A DNA stretch of 64,000 nt from Chitinophaga eiseniae (GTDB lineage: Bacteria; Bacteroidota; Bacteroidia; Chitinophagales; Chitinophagaceae), in contig NZ_FUWZ01000002.1 in assembly GCF_900167135.1 (NCBI RefSeq), positions 956,651-1,020,650 on the forward strand, in the 5' to 3' direction. Shown piece after piece: positions 52,523-60,966 of the stretch. The translations under genes were made by a program, and so were the position numbers. The notes below the pieces were generated by a model that was not told where the DNA came from, searched no databases, and was given only the letters and a program-made list of their open reading frames with translations. Every line of letters begins with the position of its first letter. Position 1 is the first letter of the stretch.

Positions 52523-53392
52523 TTACGCCCTGTTCAGGAAAAATGTCTGCAAAGCTTTTACATAGTCTTCATCGGTACGGATAGTCATCAGCTCTGCGCC
52601 GCTTTTCATAAAGGCATTTTTGCAATATTGCGCATGTTGGGCAAACTGGTGTTCGTAATACTGCCTTACCCGGCGATCGGTGGTATCTATCCACTGGGTG
52701 GCGCCGGTTTCAGCGTCCGCCACCTGGATAAGTCCTACGGGAGGCAGCTCCCGGTCGCGCTGGTCATATACCTGGATGCCCACCATATCGTGTCTTTTGG
52801 CCGCTATGTTGAGGGCGTCCTGGTATTCGCCGGACAGGAAGTCGCTCAGCAAAAATACAATGCTGCGCTTTTTGGCGGCATTGTTAAAGAAGCGGAGCGT
52901 TTCTTTGATATTGGTACCTTTTCGTTTAGGCGTGAACGATAGCAGTTCACGGATAATGAACAGGATATGTGACTTCCCTTTTTTCGGCGGGATATATTTT
53001 TCCATCCCGTCGCTGAAGAAGATAACGCCTACCTTATCATTGTTTTTGATGGCCGAAAAAGCCAGTACGGCGCACAGTTCGGTGATCAGGTCCCTTTTGT
53101 CGCGCTTTTGGGTACCGAAGGAGGAGCTTTCGCTCATATCTACCAGCAGCATCACCGTCAGCTCTCTTTCTTCTTCAAAAATCTTCACAAAAGGGTGATT
53201 GAAACGGGCGGTCACGTTCCAGTCGATAGACCGTACGTCGTCCCCGAAGTGATAGTCCCTCACCTCGCTGAACGACATGCCACGGCCTTTGAAAGCGCTA
53301 TGGTATTCGCCTGCAAAGATGTGGTTGGTAAGCCCTTTGGTCTTGATTTCTATCTGTCTTACCTTTTTGAGTATTTCGGCAGTGTCCAACAT
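52523..53392 (-). CDS. DUF58 domain protein of the Bat operon
   Basis: This is a 289-residue protein with the DUF58 block GRGMSFSEVRDYHFGDDVRS and IDWNVTARFNHPFVKIFEEE, followed by a VWA-like fold with a DMSESSS site and LLSDFLSGEY. DUF58 proteins always travel with MoxR ATPases and VWA proteins and are thought to act as adaptors in metal insertion or complex assembly. It lies 9 bp downstream of the MoxR gene. Confidence 0.93.
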   Translation of the reverse strand: MLDTAEILKKVRQIEIKTKGLTNHIFAGEYHSAFKGRGMSFSEVRDYHFGDDVRSIDWNVTARFNHPFVKIFEEERELTVMLLVDMSESSSFGTQKRDKRDLITELCAVLAFSAIKNNDKVGVIFFSDGMEKYIPPKKGKSHILFIIRELLSFTPKRKGTNIKETLRFFNNAAKKRSIVFLLSDFLSGEYQDALNIAAKRHDMVGIQVYDQRDRELPPVGLIQVADAETGATQWIDTTDRRVRQYYEHQFAQHAQYCKNAFMKSGAELMTIRTDEDYVKALQTFFLNRA

Positions 53393-53401
53393 GATAAACG
53401 A

Positions 53402-54403
53402 TTATGGCACTTCTACGGCGTTGAGAATTTCGCTGAGGATGTTTTCGCTGGTCACGTTCTCCGCTTCTGCTTCATAGGTGAGGCCTACACGGTGGCGCAT
53501 CACGTCAAAGCAGATACTGCGCACGTCTTCCGGGATCACATATCCTCTGCGTTTCATAAAGGCATAAGCTTTGGCTGCCAGCGCCAGGTTGATACTGGCC
53601 CTTGGAGAGCCGCCATAGGAAATCAGTGGCTTCAGCTTCTGCAGTTTGTATTCTTCCGGGTTACGGGTAGCGAATACGATATCGATAATATATTTTTCGA
53701 TTTTTTCGTCCATGTACACCTCCCGAACCAGCTTCCGCGCTTCCAGGATATCTGCCGGCTGTATCACCGGGCGGATAGGAGCGGAGGCTTCCGGGTTCAG
53801 GTTCTGACGGATGATGTGTCTTTCTTCTTCCTTGGTAGGGTAACCGATCACCACTTTCAGCATGAAACGGTCTACCTGTGCTTCCGGCAGGGTATAGGTA
53901 CCTTCCTGTTCTATCGGGTTCTGGGTAGCCAGTACCAGGAAGGGGTCATCCAGTTTGAAGGTGCTGTCGCCGATGGTGATCTGCCTTTCCTGCATGGCTT
54001 CCAGCAGGGCGCTCTGTACTTTGGCCGGGGCGCGGTTGATCTCGTCCGCCAGGATAAAGTTGGCGAAGATAGGCCCTTTACGTACCACGAACTCATTCTT
54101 CTGCTGGTTGTAGATCATGGTACCCACCACGTCTGCCGGTAACAGGTCGGGCGTAAACTGGATACGGCTGAACTTCGCATTGATGGCGGAGGACAGTGAT
54201 TTGATAGACAAGGTTTTCGCCAGACCGGGAACACCTTCGAGCAATACGTGCCCCTGTGCCAGCAAGCCGATGAGCAATCTTTCCACCATATAACGCTGCC
54301 CCACAATTACCTTGCCCAGCTCCATGTTCAGGAGATCCACAAAAGCGCTGGCCTGGTGAATTTTTTCATTCAGTTGCCGGATATCGGACGATGTATTTTC
54401 CAT
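53402..54403 (-). CDS. MoxR-family AAA+ ATPase
   Basis: This is a 333-residue ATPase with Walker A GVPGLAKT (57-64), Walker B FILADEINRAP, sensor-1 LATQNPIEQEGTY, the arginine-finger region EAQVDRFMLKV and the C-terminal lid (GGSPRASINLALAAKAYAFM). MoxR proteins are chaperones that act with VWA proteins in complex maturation. It is the first gene of the moxR-DUF58-BatD-like-batA operon, which in Bacteroides has been connected with oxygen tolerance. Confidence 0.95.
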   Translation of the reverse strand: MENTSSDIRQLNEKIHQASAFVDLLNMELGKVIVGQRYMVERLLIGLLAQGHVLLEGVPGLAKTLSIKSLSSAINAKFSRIQFTPDLLPADVVGTMIYNQQKNEFVVRKGPIFANFILADEINRAPAKVQSALLEAMQERQITIGDSTFKLDDPFLVLATQNPIEQEGTYTLPEAQVDRFMLKVVIGYPTKEEERHIIRQNLNPEASAPIRPVIQPADILEARKLVREVYMDEKIEKYIIDIVFATRNPEEYKLQKLKPLISYGGSPRASINLALAAKAYAFMKRRGYVIPEDVRSICFDVMRHRVGLTYEAEAENVTSENILSEILNAVEVP

Positions 54404-54590
54404 GCTGTTAGTTTTTCAAGTGTGCTAAAATAAACATTCTCTTGTCAAATAAAACTTATCACTATGTGAAATGGCCGTTAAAATGCTGTTAAACTTGCTC
54501 CTGTGGCTCATTCCCATGAAAATCAGCATAACGGGGATGCCCAAATTAAGAAAGCTCCCGCATATTTATATAATATTTTTCCGTATAACG

Positions 54591-54598
54591 TACATTTG
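54591..54598 (+). promoter_or_regulatory. -7 promoter element of the small conserved gene at 54653
   Basis: TACATTTG is a full TAnnTTTG match 54 nt before the start. The rest of the 249-bp divergent gap up to the moxR gene holds no other clear motif. Confidence 0.5.
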
Positions 54599-54652
54599 CC
54601 GTGGCTATGAGCCACTTAAACACAAACACTGACCCAAAAAACAGGCAATATC

Positions 54653-54991
54653 ATGGAAGATCTTGAGAAGCGGTGGAAACCCGTAGAAGATATGCTGACG
54701 GCCAGGTTCGGGAAAAAGCCCAATATGGAGGCTATCCTGTTCCTCATCGGCGTCAATGAAATCAATCATCTGAAGAAGAAATACACGAAAGAACAGAAAC
54801 AGGACCTGATGCATGTGGCCGTCTGTACCCTCCTCAGCAAAAGCGGGTATTATGAGGTAGACGGCTACGATAAAGACGGATGGCCCCATTTCAAAGAGCT
54901 GCAGCCCGTTCCCAAATTCAACCTCGAAGAACAGGAAGCCTTCCTGAAAGAACATATCATCGAGTATTTCGCAGACGAAGAAGAAGCATAA
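54653..54991 (+). CDS. Small conserved acidic protein of unknown function
   Basis: This is a 112-residue soluble protein, helical at the start (MEDLEKRWKPVEDMLTARFG; NMEAILFLIGVNEINHLKKK) and very acidic at the end (IIEYFADEEEA). It has the look of a conserved Bacteroidota protein but I cannot name a family. It is followed 8 bp later by the cyclophilin gene and is likely co-transcribed with it. Confidence 0.75.
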   Translation: MEDLEKRWKPVEDMLTARFGKKPNMEAILFLIGVNEINHLKKKYTKEQKQDLMHVAVCTLLSKSGYYEVDGYDKDGWPHFKELQPVPKFNLEEQEAFLKEHIIEYFADEEEA

Positions 54992-54999
54992 TCCACCGT

Positions 55000-55662
55000 A
55001 TGAAAAAAATCGTACTCCTTTGTACCTTGTTGCTGGCCATTACTGCTGTGGCCATGGCCAAAAACAGGAAAGTAAAGGTCATCACGCCCTATGGTACCAT
55101 GATCATCCGCCTGCACGACCAAACGCCCAAACACCGGGATAATTTCCTGAAACTGAGCAGACGGCACTTCTACGACAGCACGCTGTTTCATCGGGTGATC
55201 AAACAGTTTATGATCCAGGGCGGCGACCCCGATTCCAAACGGGCCAAAGCCGGCGATGTGCTGGGCGAAGGCGATGTGGGATACACCGTTCCGCCTGAAT
55301 TCCAGCTGGACCTGTTCCACCGCAAAGGCGCACTGGCCGCTGCCCGCGACGACAACCCCACCAAGGCTTCCTCCGGATGCCAGTTTTATATCGTACAGGG
55401 TAAAGTTTTTACCGACGAGGAGCTGGACAAACTGGAGAAAACAAGGCTGGGCGGCCGTAAAATCCCGGTAGACCAGCGGCAGGTCTACAAAACCGAAGGC
55501 GGGTCACCACATCTTGACCAAAACTATACGGTATTTGGCCAGGTGATCAAAGGCATGGAGGTAATCGATAAAATAGCCGCGGTGAAAACAGACAGCCATA
55601 ACAGGCCCCTGGAGAATGTTCCCATGAAAATAAGGGTCATGAAAAAGTGGTTGTTCTTCTAA
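55000..55662 (+). CDS. Cyclophilin-type peptidyl-prolyl isomerase, exported
   Basis: This is a 220-residue protein with a signal peptide (MKKIVLLCTLLLAITAVAMA). The cyclophilin core shows FYDSTLFHRVIKQFMIQGGD (the catalytic FHR), GALAAARDDNPTKASSGCQF and FGQVIKGMEVIDKIA. An insertion relative to short cyclophilins (DEELDKLEKTRLGGRKIP) is typical of periplasmic Bacteroidota members. It accelerates proline isomerisation during folding of envelope proteins. Confidence 0.94.
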   Translation: MKKIVLLCTLLLAITAVAMAKNRKVKVITPYGTMIIRLHDQTPKHRDNFLKLSRRHFYDSTLFHRVIKQFMIQGGDPDSKRAKAGDVLGEGDVGYTVPPEFQLDLFHRKGALAAARDDNPTKASSGCQFYIVQGKVFTDEELDKLEKTRLGGRKIPVDQRQVYKTEGGSPHLDQNYTVFGQVIKGMEVIDKIAAVKTDSHNRPLENVPMKIRVMKKWLFF

Positions 55663-55746
55663 AGTATCCTTAACAAAATATCAAAATCAAAAAGCTCCGT
55701 AAATACAAAGGATTCAGTACTTTTACGGCTCAAAACCAAACTAATT

Positions 55747-56127
55747 ATGAATTTTCCGTCAAACCTGCGTTACACCAAGGATCACGAATGGGTTTTATTA
55801 GAAGGTAACGTTGCTACAATCGGCATCACCGAATTTGCACAACGCGAATTAGGTGACATCGTATTTGTTGATATTCCTACTGTAGGTAAGACTTTAGGCG
55901 CCGAAGAAGTATTCGGCACCGTAGAAGCAGTAAAAACTGTTTCTGACCTGTTCCTGCCTGTTGCTGGTAAAATCGACACCTTCAATGACGACCTGGAAGG
56001 CGAACCCGAATTGGTGAACTCCGACCCTTACGGCGATGGCTGGATGATCAAAATGACCGTTTCCAACCCCGCTGATGTTGCCTCCCTGCTGGATGCTGCT
56101 GCATACCAGGCATTGTTAGGTGAATAA
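55747..56127 (+). CDS. gcvH: Glycine cleavage system H protein
   Basis: This is a 126-residue lipoyl carrier with the start [30 protein letters not shown] and the lipoylation site [13 protein letters not shown] with Lys63. It shuttles the aminomethyl group between the P, T and L proteins, whose genes are not in the window. A strong terminator follows. A TACTTTTA element upstream is a near-match -7 box. Confidence 0.96.
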   Translation: MNFPSNLRYTKDHEWVLLEGNVATIGITEFAQRELGDIVFVDIPTVGKTLGAEEVFGTVEAVKTVSDLFLPVAGKIDTFNDDLEGEPELVNSDPYGDGWMIKMTVSNPADVASLLDAAAYQALLGE

Positions 56128-56152
56128 TTACGCCAACTGATATTTCATATAG

Positions 56153-56198
56153 AAAAGACAACAGGATACGCGTTCCGCACGCCTGTTGTCTTTTTTTT
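56153..56198 (+). terminator. Intrinsic terminator of gcvH
   Basis: The stem AAAAGACAACAGG pairs with CCTGTTGTCTTTT around a 16-nt loop and ends in eight T. Confidence 0.92.
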
Positions 56199-56226
56199 CG
56201 GACAACGTTAATCGATTTACTGGATC

Positions 56227-56616
56227 ATGAATATCTGGAAATACTACCTTCCGGCCACCGTATGGATTATATTGATCCTCATATTGTGTACCCTGCCCGG
56301 CAACGATATCCCCTCCAACTCTTTCTTAACAAGAATACATTTCGATAAGATTGTTCATTTCGGTCTGTTCGGCGGTATTGTGCTGTTCCTCAGCCTGGGC
56401 GTATACTGGCACTACAAACAGATATCTTCCCGTACATTATTGCTGTTTGTAGTGCTGGCAGCTGTTTACGGCTTCGTTATAGAGCTGATCCAGAAATACT
56501 GGGCCATCGGCCGCAGCTTCGATGGTTATGACATCATCGCGGATACCCTCGGCGCCATCGCCGGCGTGTTTGTCTTCAAACTTGTACGATACCTGTTTTT
56601 CAAACAGCCTAAATAA
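56227..56616 (+). CDS. VanZ-like membrane protein
   Basis: This is a 129-residue protein with four transmembrane helices and the VanZ-family motifs FDKIVHFGLFGGIVLFLSLG and FVIELIQKYWAIGRSFDGYD followed by DTLGAIAG. VanZ-like proteins are linked in some species to cell-wall precursor metabolism, but most have no known function. It stands alone and converges with the OmpA gene. Confidence 0.9.
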   Translation: MNIWKYYLPATVWIILILILCTLPGNDIPSNSFLTRIHFDKIVHFGLFGGIVLFLSLGVYWHYKQISSRTLLLFVVLAAVYGFVIELIQKYWAIGRSFDGYDIIADTLGAIAGVFVFKLVRYLFFKQPK

Positions 56617-56620
56617 AAAA

Positions 56621-56642
56621 TCCCCCCTGGAACCAGGGGGGA
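56621..56642 (-). terminator. Intrinsic terminator of the OmpA-type lipoprotein gene
   Basis: The stem TCCCCCCTGG/CCAGGGGGGA has a 2-nt nominal loop. On the minus strand it is followed by TTTTTT. It lies between convergent stop codons. Confidence 0.85.
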
Positions 56643-56681
56643 ATGCATATCTGCTTATGAGAAATATGTGTATTTAATATT

Positions 56682-57362
56682 TTATTGCTGACCAGCTTCT
56701 TTCTTCGCGTCTACTTTCATTTTGTCGTTAGCGAAGATGGAGAACTCAACACGACGGTTTTTAGCGCGGTTAGCATCTGAATCGTTCGGTACTTTAGGCT
56801 GGCTCTTTCCATACCAGAAACCCTGGATACGGTTGGCAGCAACCCCTTGTCCTTTCAGATAGTTCATTACGGTGTTGGTCCTTCTTTCAGACAGCCCCAT
56901 GTTGTAAGCGTCTGTACCCCTGTCATCGGTGTGGCCTTCCACACGTACATAAGTGTCAGGGTATTTGTTCAGGATCTGCGCCAGCTGCTGGATACTTTCC
57001 TGCGCAGCAGGAGACAGGTCAGACTTATCAAAACCAAACAGTACGCCTGCATCAAAAGTTACGTTAATCCCTTCCCCTACACGTTCAACGGTTGCGTTCG
57101 GCACTTCATTTTTGATTTCCTGTGCCTGCTTATCCATTTTTTTACCGATCAGCGCACCGCCTGCACCACCAAGAGCAGCACCGATAATAGCGCCCAGCGC
57201 TGTGTTACCGGCTGCTTTACCGATGATAGCACCAGCAGCAGCACCGCCGCCAACACCAATAGCAGCGCCTTTTTTAGTATTATCCATGCTCTGCCAGGTG
57301 CTACAGCTAAACAACATGGTTACTGATAAAACCAGGGCTACCAGAACATTGAGTCTTTTCAT
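56682..57362 (-). CDS. OmpA-family lipoprotein with glycine-zipper region
   Basis: This is a 226-residue protein from the Met at 57362 (an adjacent ATG at 57365 is equally possible). The lipobox FSC ends at Cys20. A glycine-zipper segment (about 32-75, GVGGGAAAGAIIG, GAIIGAALGGAGG) is followed by an OmpA peptidoglycan-binding domain (about 110-210) with GHTDDRGTDAYNMGLSERR and NRRVEFSI. It anchors the outer membrane to the cell wall. It has its own promoter and terminator. Confidence 0.94.
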   Translation of the reverse strand: MKRLNVLVALVLSVTMLFSCSTWQSMDNTKKGAAIGVGGGAAAGAIIGKAAGNTALGAIIGAALGGAGGALIGKKMDKQAQEIKNEVPNATVERVGEGINVTFDAGVLFGFDKSDLSPAAQESIQQLAQILNKYPDTYVRVEGHTDDRGTDAYNMGLSERRTNTVMNYLKGQGVAANRIQGFWYGKSQPKVPNDSDANRAKNRRVEFSIFANDKMKVDAKKEAGQQ

Positions 57363-57408
57363 CATAGTAATTTTAAACATGAAGGTTATTATATATTATT
57401 CAGGATGA

Positions 57409-57416
57409 CAAATGTA
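57409..57416 (-). promoter_or_regulatory. Promoter of the OmpA-type lipoprotein gene
   Basis: The minus strand reads TTTG, 17 nt, then TACATTTG (a full -7 match), giving both boxes of the Bacteroidota promoter. It is 46 nt before the start. Confidence 0.6.
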
Positions 57417-57593
57417 AGTCGAAAGTTGGGAAACAAATACTTTGCCAGTTTCCTACCGGTACCCACAACTGATTGAAATATAAATATGAACAAACATTAA
57501 AAAAAACACAAGCAATATATTTATAATTAAATAATTATATATGATATGCTTGTGTTTTGCCGTTATGAATACATCCGGAGAGTAAACAACAAA

Positions 57594-58187
57594 CTAGCCC
57601 AAAAGGTTCTTGAGCATACCGCCGATACCGCCACCTGCATCATTGCCGCCCTGCTGTTGCTGGCTGGCGCCGTTGGAGAACAGGCCGGAGAGATCGTTCA
57701 GGTCCACTTTGCCGTCGCCGTTTTTATCCAGGCCGCCGGACAACTGGCCCAGCACACCCTGCAGATCAATACCGTTGGCGGCGCCGCCGGTCAGGGAGCT
57801 GAAGATGCTGTTGAGGCTGAAATTACTGTTGGACGGGTCGTTGGTCTTATTCACCAGGGAACCCAATACCGTCGGTATCAGGGAAGCCGCCAACTGGGTG
57901 GCCGCCCCTTTGTCCAAATTGAATTTCTCGAGCAGCGTACCAACAAAATTATTGGAGATATTACCTACCACCGGGTTGTCCTGGGTGGCGCCGGTAGCCG
58001 ACTGGCCGCCCAACAGGGACAAAACACCTTCCGTGTTCCCGTTGGCCAGTTCCTGTTGCAGGCCGCTGGCAATAGATTCTGTTGCAGCGCCGATCACGGC
58101 TTCGTTCTGTTCATTGGGCACAGCAGGGTTATCAACAACAGTGCTCTGCGCATTTTCCCGAACAAGTTGCATTAATTGCTCTAACAT
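57594..58187 (-). CDS. DUF937-like protein with one EF-hand/dockerin-type loop
   Basis: This is a 197-residue protein without a signal peptide. The helical N-terminal part (SIASGLQQELANGNTEGVLS; LAASLIPTVLGSLVNKTND) resembles DUF937 proteins. Residues 154-165 read DKNGDGKVDLND, a complete calcium-binding EF-hand loop (Asp154, Asn156, Asp158, Lys160 backbone, Asp162, Asp165). The end is rich in Gly, Gln and Asn (GASQQQQGGNDAGGGIGGML). A single EF-hand loop in this setting is unusual. It is transcribed alone, downstream of a very large inverted repeat. Confidence 0.8.
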   Translation of the reverse strand: MLEQLMQLVRENAQSTVVDNPAVPNEQNEAVIGAATESIASGLQQELANGNTEGVLSLLGGQSATGATQDNPVVGNISNNFVGTLLEKFNLDKGAATQLAASLIPTVLGSLVNKTNDPSNSNFSLNSIFSSLTGGAANGIDLQGVLGQLSGGLDKNGDGKVDLNDLSGLFSNGASQQQQGGNDAGGGIGGMLKNLLG

Positions 58188-58299
58188 CTTGATATGGATT
58201 TTGTGGAAGAAAAAAATGTCGTGGTTTAAATAGTGGTTTAAATAAATGTAAGCATATTCCGGTACCCCACCAACTCAGGCACGCAAAAGGGATAAGTGG

Positions 58300-58630
58300 G
58301 CAAAGCGTGCTAAGGAGCGGAGATCAGCGCGGAGTTTCACGCAAAGACGCTAAGCAGCAAAGGCGCTAAGGACATAAAAGAGAGCGAAGAAAACCATCTA
58401 ATTTTGTGTTCTCTTCGCTCTGTTATATTTTTCTTAAATCTTATTTGATCTTAATTGACCTTATTCGATCTTAATTGATCTTACTCGATCTTAATTGATC
58501 TTATTTGACCTCAATTGCTCTCATATTAATCTCAATTAATCTTATTTGATCATAATGAGCTTAGCGTCTTTGCTGCTTAGCGCCTTTGCGTGAAACTCCG
58601 CGCTGATCTCCGCTCCTTAGCGCGCTTTGC
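58300..58630. repeat. Family A inverted repeat, copy 4, with long loop
   Basis: Two 71-nt arms (58300-58370 and 58560-58630) match as reverse complements at 68 positions. They contain GCAAAG and GCTAAG units and the block GGAGTTTCACGCAAAG. The 189-nt loop contains a second hairpin (AGAGCGAAGA near 58381 against TCTTCGCTCT near 58412) and a tandem array. It lies between the DUF937-like gene and prfA. Confidence 0.93.
58441..58560. repeat. Six 20-bp tandem repeats in the loop of the large inverted repeat
   Basis: Units such as TTATTCGATCTTAATTGATC and TTACTCGATCTTAATTGATC follow each other six times with increasing divergence (20, 20, 20, 20, 21 and 19 bp). There are no spacers, so it is not a CRISPR array. 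Confidence 0.88.
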
Positions 58631-58652
58631 TTACTTAGCGCTCTTTGCGGGA

Positions 58653-59717
58653 CTAGCTGCCTTGTTTCAACTTCTCTGCGTTCTCCGCAAACTGCAGCGC
58701 ATCTACCATGTCCTTGATCTCCCCGTTCATGAAAGCGTCGAGGTTGTATACGGTCATGCCTATACGATGATCTGTAACACGGCCCTGCGGATAGTTATAG
58801 GTACGGATTTTTGCGGACCGGTCGCCGGTAGACACGAGGCTCTTACGCTGGGAGGCGATGGCATCTTCGTGTTTGCGGACCGCGGCTTCATAAATGCGGG
58901 TACGCAGCATCTTCATGGCAATCTCGCGGTTGGAGTGCTGGCTGCGGCCTTCCTGGCATTCTACTACCACGCCTGTAGGGATGTGGGTAAGCCTTACTGC
59001 GGACTCGGTTTTGTTTACGTGCTGGCCACCAGCGCCGGAGGAACGGAAAGTATCCATTTTAATGTCCGCTTCGCGCACATCCACGTCCACCTCTTCGGCT
59101 TCGGGCAGCACGGCCACGGTAGCAGCGGACGTGTGCACACGGCCGGCAGCTTCTGTGGCAGGTACACGCTGTACGCGGTGCACGCCGGATTCAAATTTCA
59201 GGGTACCATATACGTCATCTCCGCTGACTTCTATCACCACCTCCTTGAAGCCGCCGGCGGAACCGGGGGTCTCGTTCAGCAGGTTGGTGCTCCAGCCTTT
59301 GGTTTCACAGAAACGCAGGTACATGCGCATCAGGTCGCCGGCGAAGAGGCTGGCCTCATCACCACCGGTACCGGCGCGTATTTCAAGGATGGCATTTTTT
59401 TCATCCTGGGGGTCTTTGGGGATCAGCAGGTTGCGGATCAGTTCTTCCTGTTCCTGCTTCTGCTCCTGCAGCGCTTCCGTTTCTGCTTTGGCCAGTTCGC
59501 GCATCTCTTCGTCGCCACTGTCCAGCACTTCCTTGTTGAAGGCAATATTGTCCAGCAGCTTCCGGTAGGCATCATATGCCTTCACGATCTTCTCCAGCTG
59601 CCGGTATTCCTTGCTAAGCTGGCCAAATTTTTTGTTGTCGCTTACCACTTCCGGGTTGGTCAGTGCCAGCGCCACCTGTTCAAAACGGCCTTTTATCGCT
59701 TCGAGTTTGTCTATCAT
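58653..59717 (-). CDS. prfA: Peptide chain release factor 1
   Basis: This is a 354-residue class I release factor with the catalytic GGQ (230-232, SSGAGGQHVNKTESAVRL) and the tripeptide region PAT (186-188) of RF1 rather than SPF of RF2. It terminates translation at UAA and UAG. It is monocistronic, with a -7 element 64 nt upstream. Confidence 0.97.
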   Translation of the reverse strand: MIDKLEAIKGRFEQVALALTNPEVVSDNKKFGQLSKEYRQLEKIVKAYDAYRKLLDNIAFNKEVLDSGDEEMRELAKAETEALQEQKQEQEELIRNLLIPKDPQDEKNAILEIRAGTGGDEASLFAGDLMRMYLRFCETKGWSTNLLNETPGSAGGFKEVVIEVSGDDVYGTLKFESGVHRVQRVPATEAAGRVHTSAATVAVLPEAEEVDVDVREADIKMDTFRSSGAGGQHVNKTESAVRLTHIPTGVVVECQEGRSQHSNREIAMKMLRTRIYEAAVRKHEDAIASQRKSLVSTGDRSAKIRTYNYPQGRVTDHRIGMTVYNLDAFMNGEIKDMVDALQFAENAEKLKQGS

Positions 59718-59781
59718 AATTATCTTTGACTTTTGAGTGTCCCTCCCGGAAAGGCGGCAGGTGATACTACTAATCGGGTTG

Positions 59782-59789
59782 CAAAATTA
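59782..59789 (-). promoter_or_regulatory. -7 promoter element of prfA
   Basis: The minus strand reads TAATTTTG, a full TAnnTTTG match, 64 nt before the start codon. Confidence 0.5.
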
Positions 59790-59816
59790 ACACCATTCAT
59801 TTAATTAAATATCAGG

Positions 59817-60956
59817 TTGTTGAAACAGATCAAATTAAAAGGGAAAGATATATTCGACGGCCAGCAATTTCTGGGGCCCGGCCATGTGCTGGTTTTGGAC
59901 GAAAATGGCGTAGTGACGGGCATTGTAGCGGACAATACCGCCGGCAGCGATGTCCGGGAACTGGACGGCATCCTCTGTCCCGGATTTGTTAATACCCACT
60001 GTCACCTCGAACTTTCGCATATGAAAGGGGTGATACCTGAAAAAACCGGGCTGCCCGCCTTCCTCACCCGTGTGATGGAAAACCGCAACAGCGGACATGA
60101 TCAGGCTACCGCCATTGCGGCGGCGGAACAGGCCATGTGGGACGCAGGGACCGCCGCGGTAGGGGATATCTGCAACAGTCCCGCTACAATACCGCAAAAG
60201 CGCCATCAGCGCCTCTACTATCATACTTTTGTGGAATGTATGGGCGTAGCGGAAGGCAGTGCGGCCGCCCGCTATCAATACAGCCTCGAGGTACTCCAGG
60301 CCTTCCGGGAGATACCCGGCCACAGCGCCTCTATTGTACCACATGCTCCCTATTCTGTCAGCAGCGCACTTTTCGGACTACTGGCCCAAACCCCGCATAA
60401 CACACCTGTGAGCATCCATAACCAGGAATGCGCCGCGGAAAATGAGTTGTACAACACCAACACGGGCGATTTCCTGGGGTTTTACGCCCACTTCGGCATG
60501 GATGCCGGCAGCTTCCGGCCCACAGGCACCAACAGCCTCGAGGCCTACCTGCCCCGTTTTGCCCGCAACAAAATCCTGCTGGTACATAATACCTATACTT
60601 CCGCCGCCGATATCCGGTTTGCCCTGCAACAATCCGTAGATACCTGGTGGTGCTTCTGCCCGCAGGCCAATTTGTATATTGAAGACCGGTTGCCCGATAT
60701 CCCGCTGTTCCGCGAAGCAGGCTGTAATATTACCCTGGGTACCGACAGCCTGGCGTCTAACCACCAGCTGTCTGTCTGGGAAGAAATAAAGACCATACAG
60801 GCCAGTTACCCCGACATACCGCTGGAAGAGCTGCTGCGCTGGGGAACCAGCAACGGCGCCAGGGCCCTCGGCATCGAAAGCCGCTTCGGCAGCTTCAGGA
60901 CCGGCATGCAGCCCGGCGTAGTGCTGATTGCTGACAACACCAAACGTATTATTTAG
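59817..60956 (+). CDS. Amidohydrolase-superfamily protein (deaminase-like)
   Basis: This is a 379-residue metal-dependent hydrolase. It starts at a TTG (59817 or the next codon), because an in-frame stop (59802) lies shortly upstream and no ATG comes before the metal site. The first metal motif is THCHLELSH (His61, His63, His68), and later come IHNQECAAENE, ILLVHNTYT and the catalytic aspartate in LGTDSLASN. This pattern fits the cytosine/guanine/aminofutalosine deaminase branch. The substrate cannot be decided. It precedes the MscS gene by 10 bp, so they are one operon. Confidence 0.88.
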   Translation: MLKQIKLKGKDIFDGQQFLGPGHVLVLDENGVVTGIVADNTAGSDVRELDGILCPGFVNTHCHLELSHMKGVIPEKTGLPAFLTRVMENRNSGHDQATAIAAAEQAMWDAGTAAVGDICNSPATIPQKRHQRLYYHTFVECMGVAEGSAAARYQYSLEVLQAFREIPGHSASIVPHAPYSVSSALFGLLAQTPHNTPVSIHNQECAAENELYNTNTGDFLGFYAHFGMDAGSFRPTGTNSLEAYLPRFARNKILLVHNTYTSAADIRFALQQSVDTWWCFCPQANLYIEDRLPDIPLFREAGCNITLGTDSLASNHQLSVWEEIKTIQASYPDIPLEELLRWGTSNGARALGIESRFGSFRTGMQPGVVLIADNTKRII

Positions 60957-60966
60957 CATTAACCAT

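Noticed and set aside
53108..54142. 344-codon open frame on the plus strand across the moxR/DUF58 genes
   Set aside because: It crosses two well-supported genes on the other strand and has no recognisable domain.
58441..58560. Tandem repeats considered as a CRISPR array
   Set aside because: The 20-bp units are contiguous without unique spacers, they are degenerate, and no cas gene is present.
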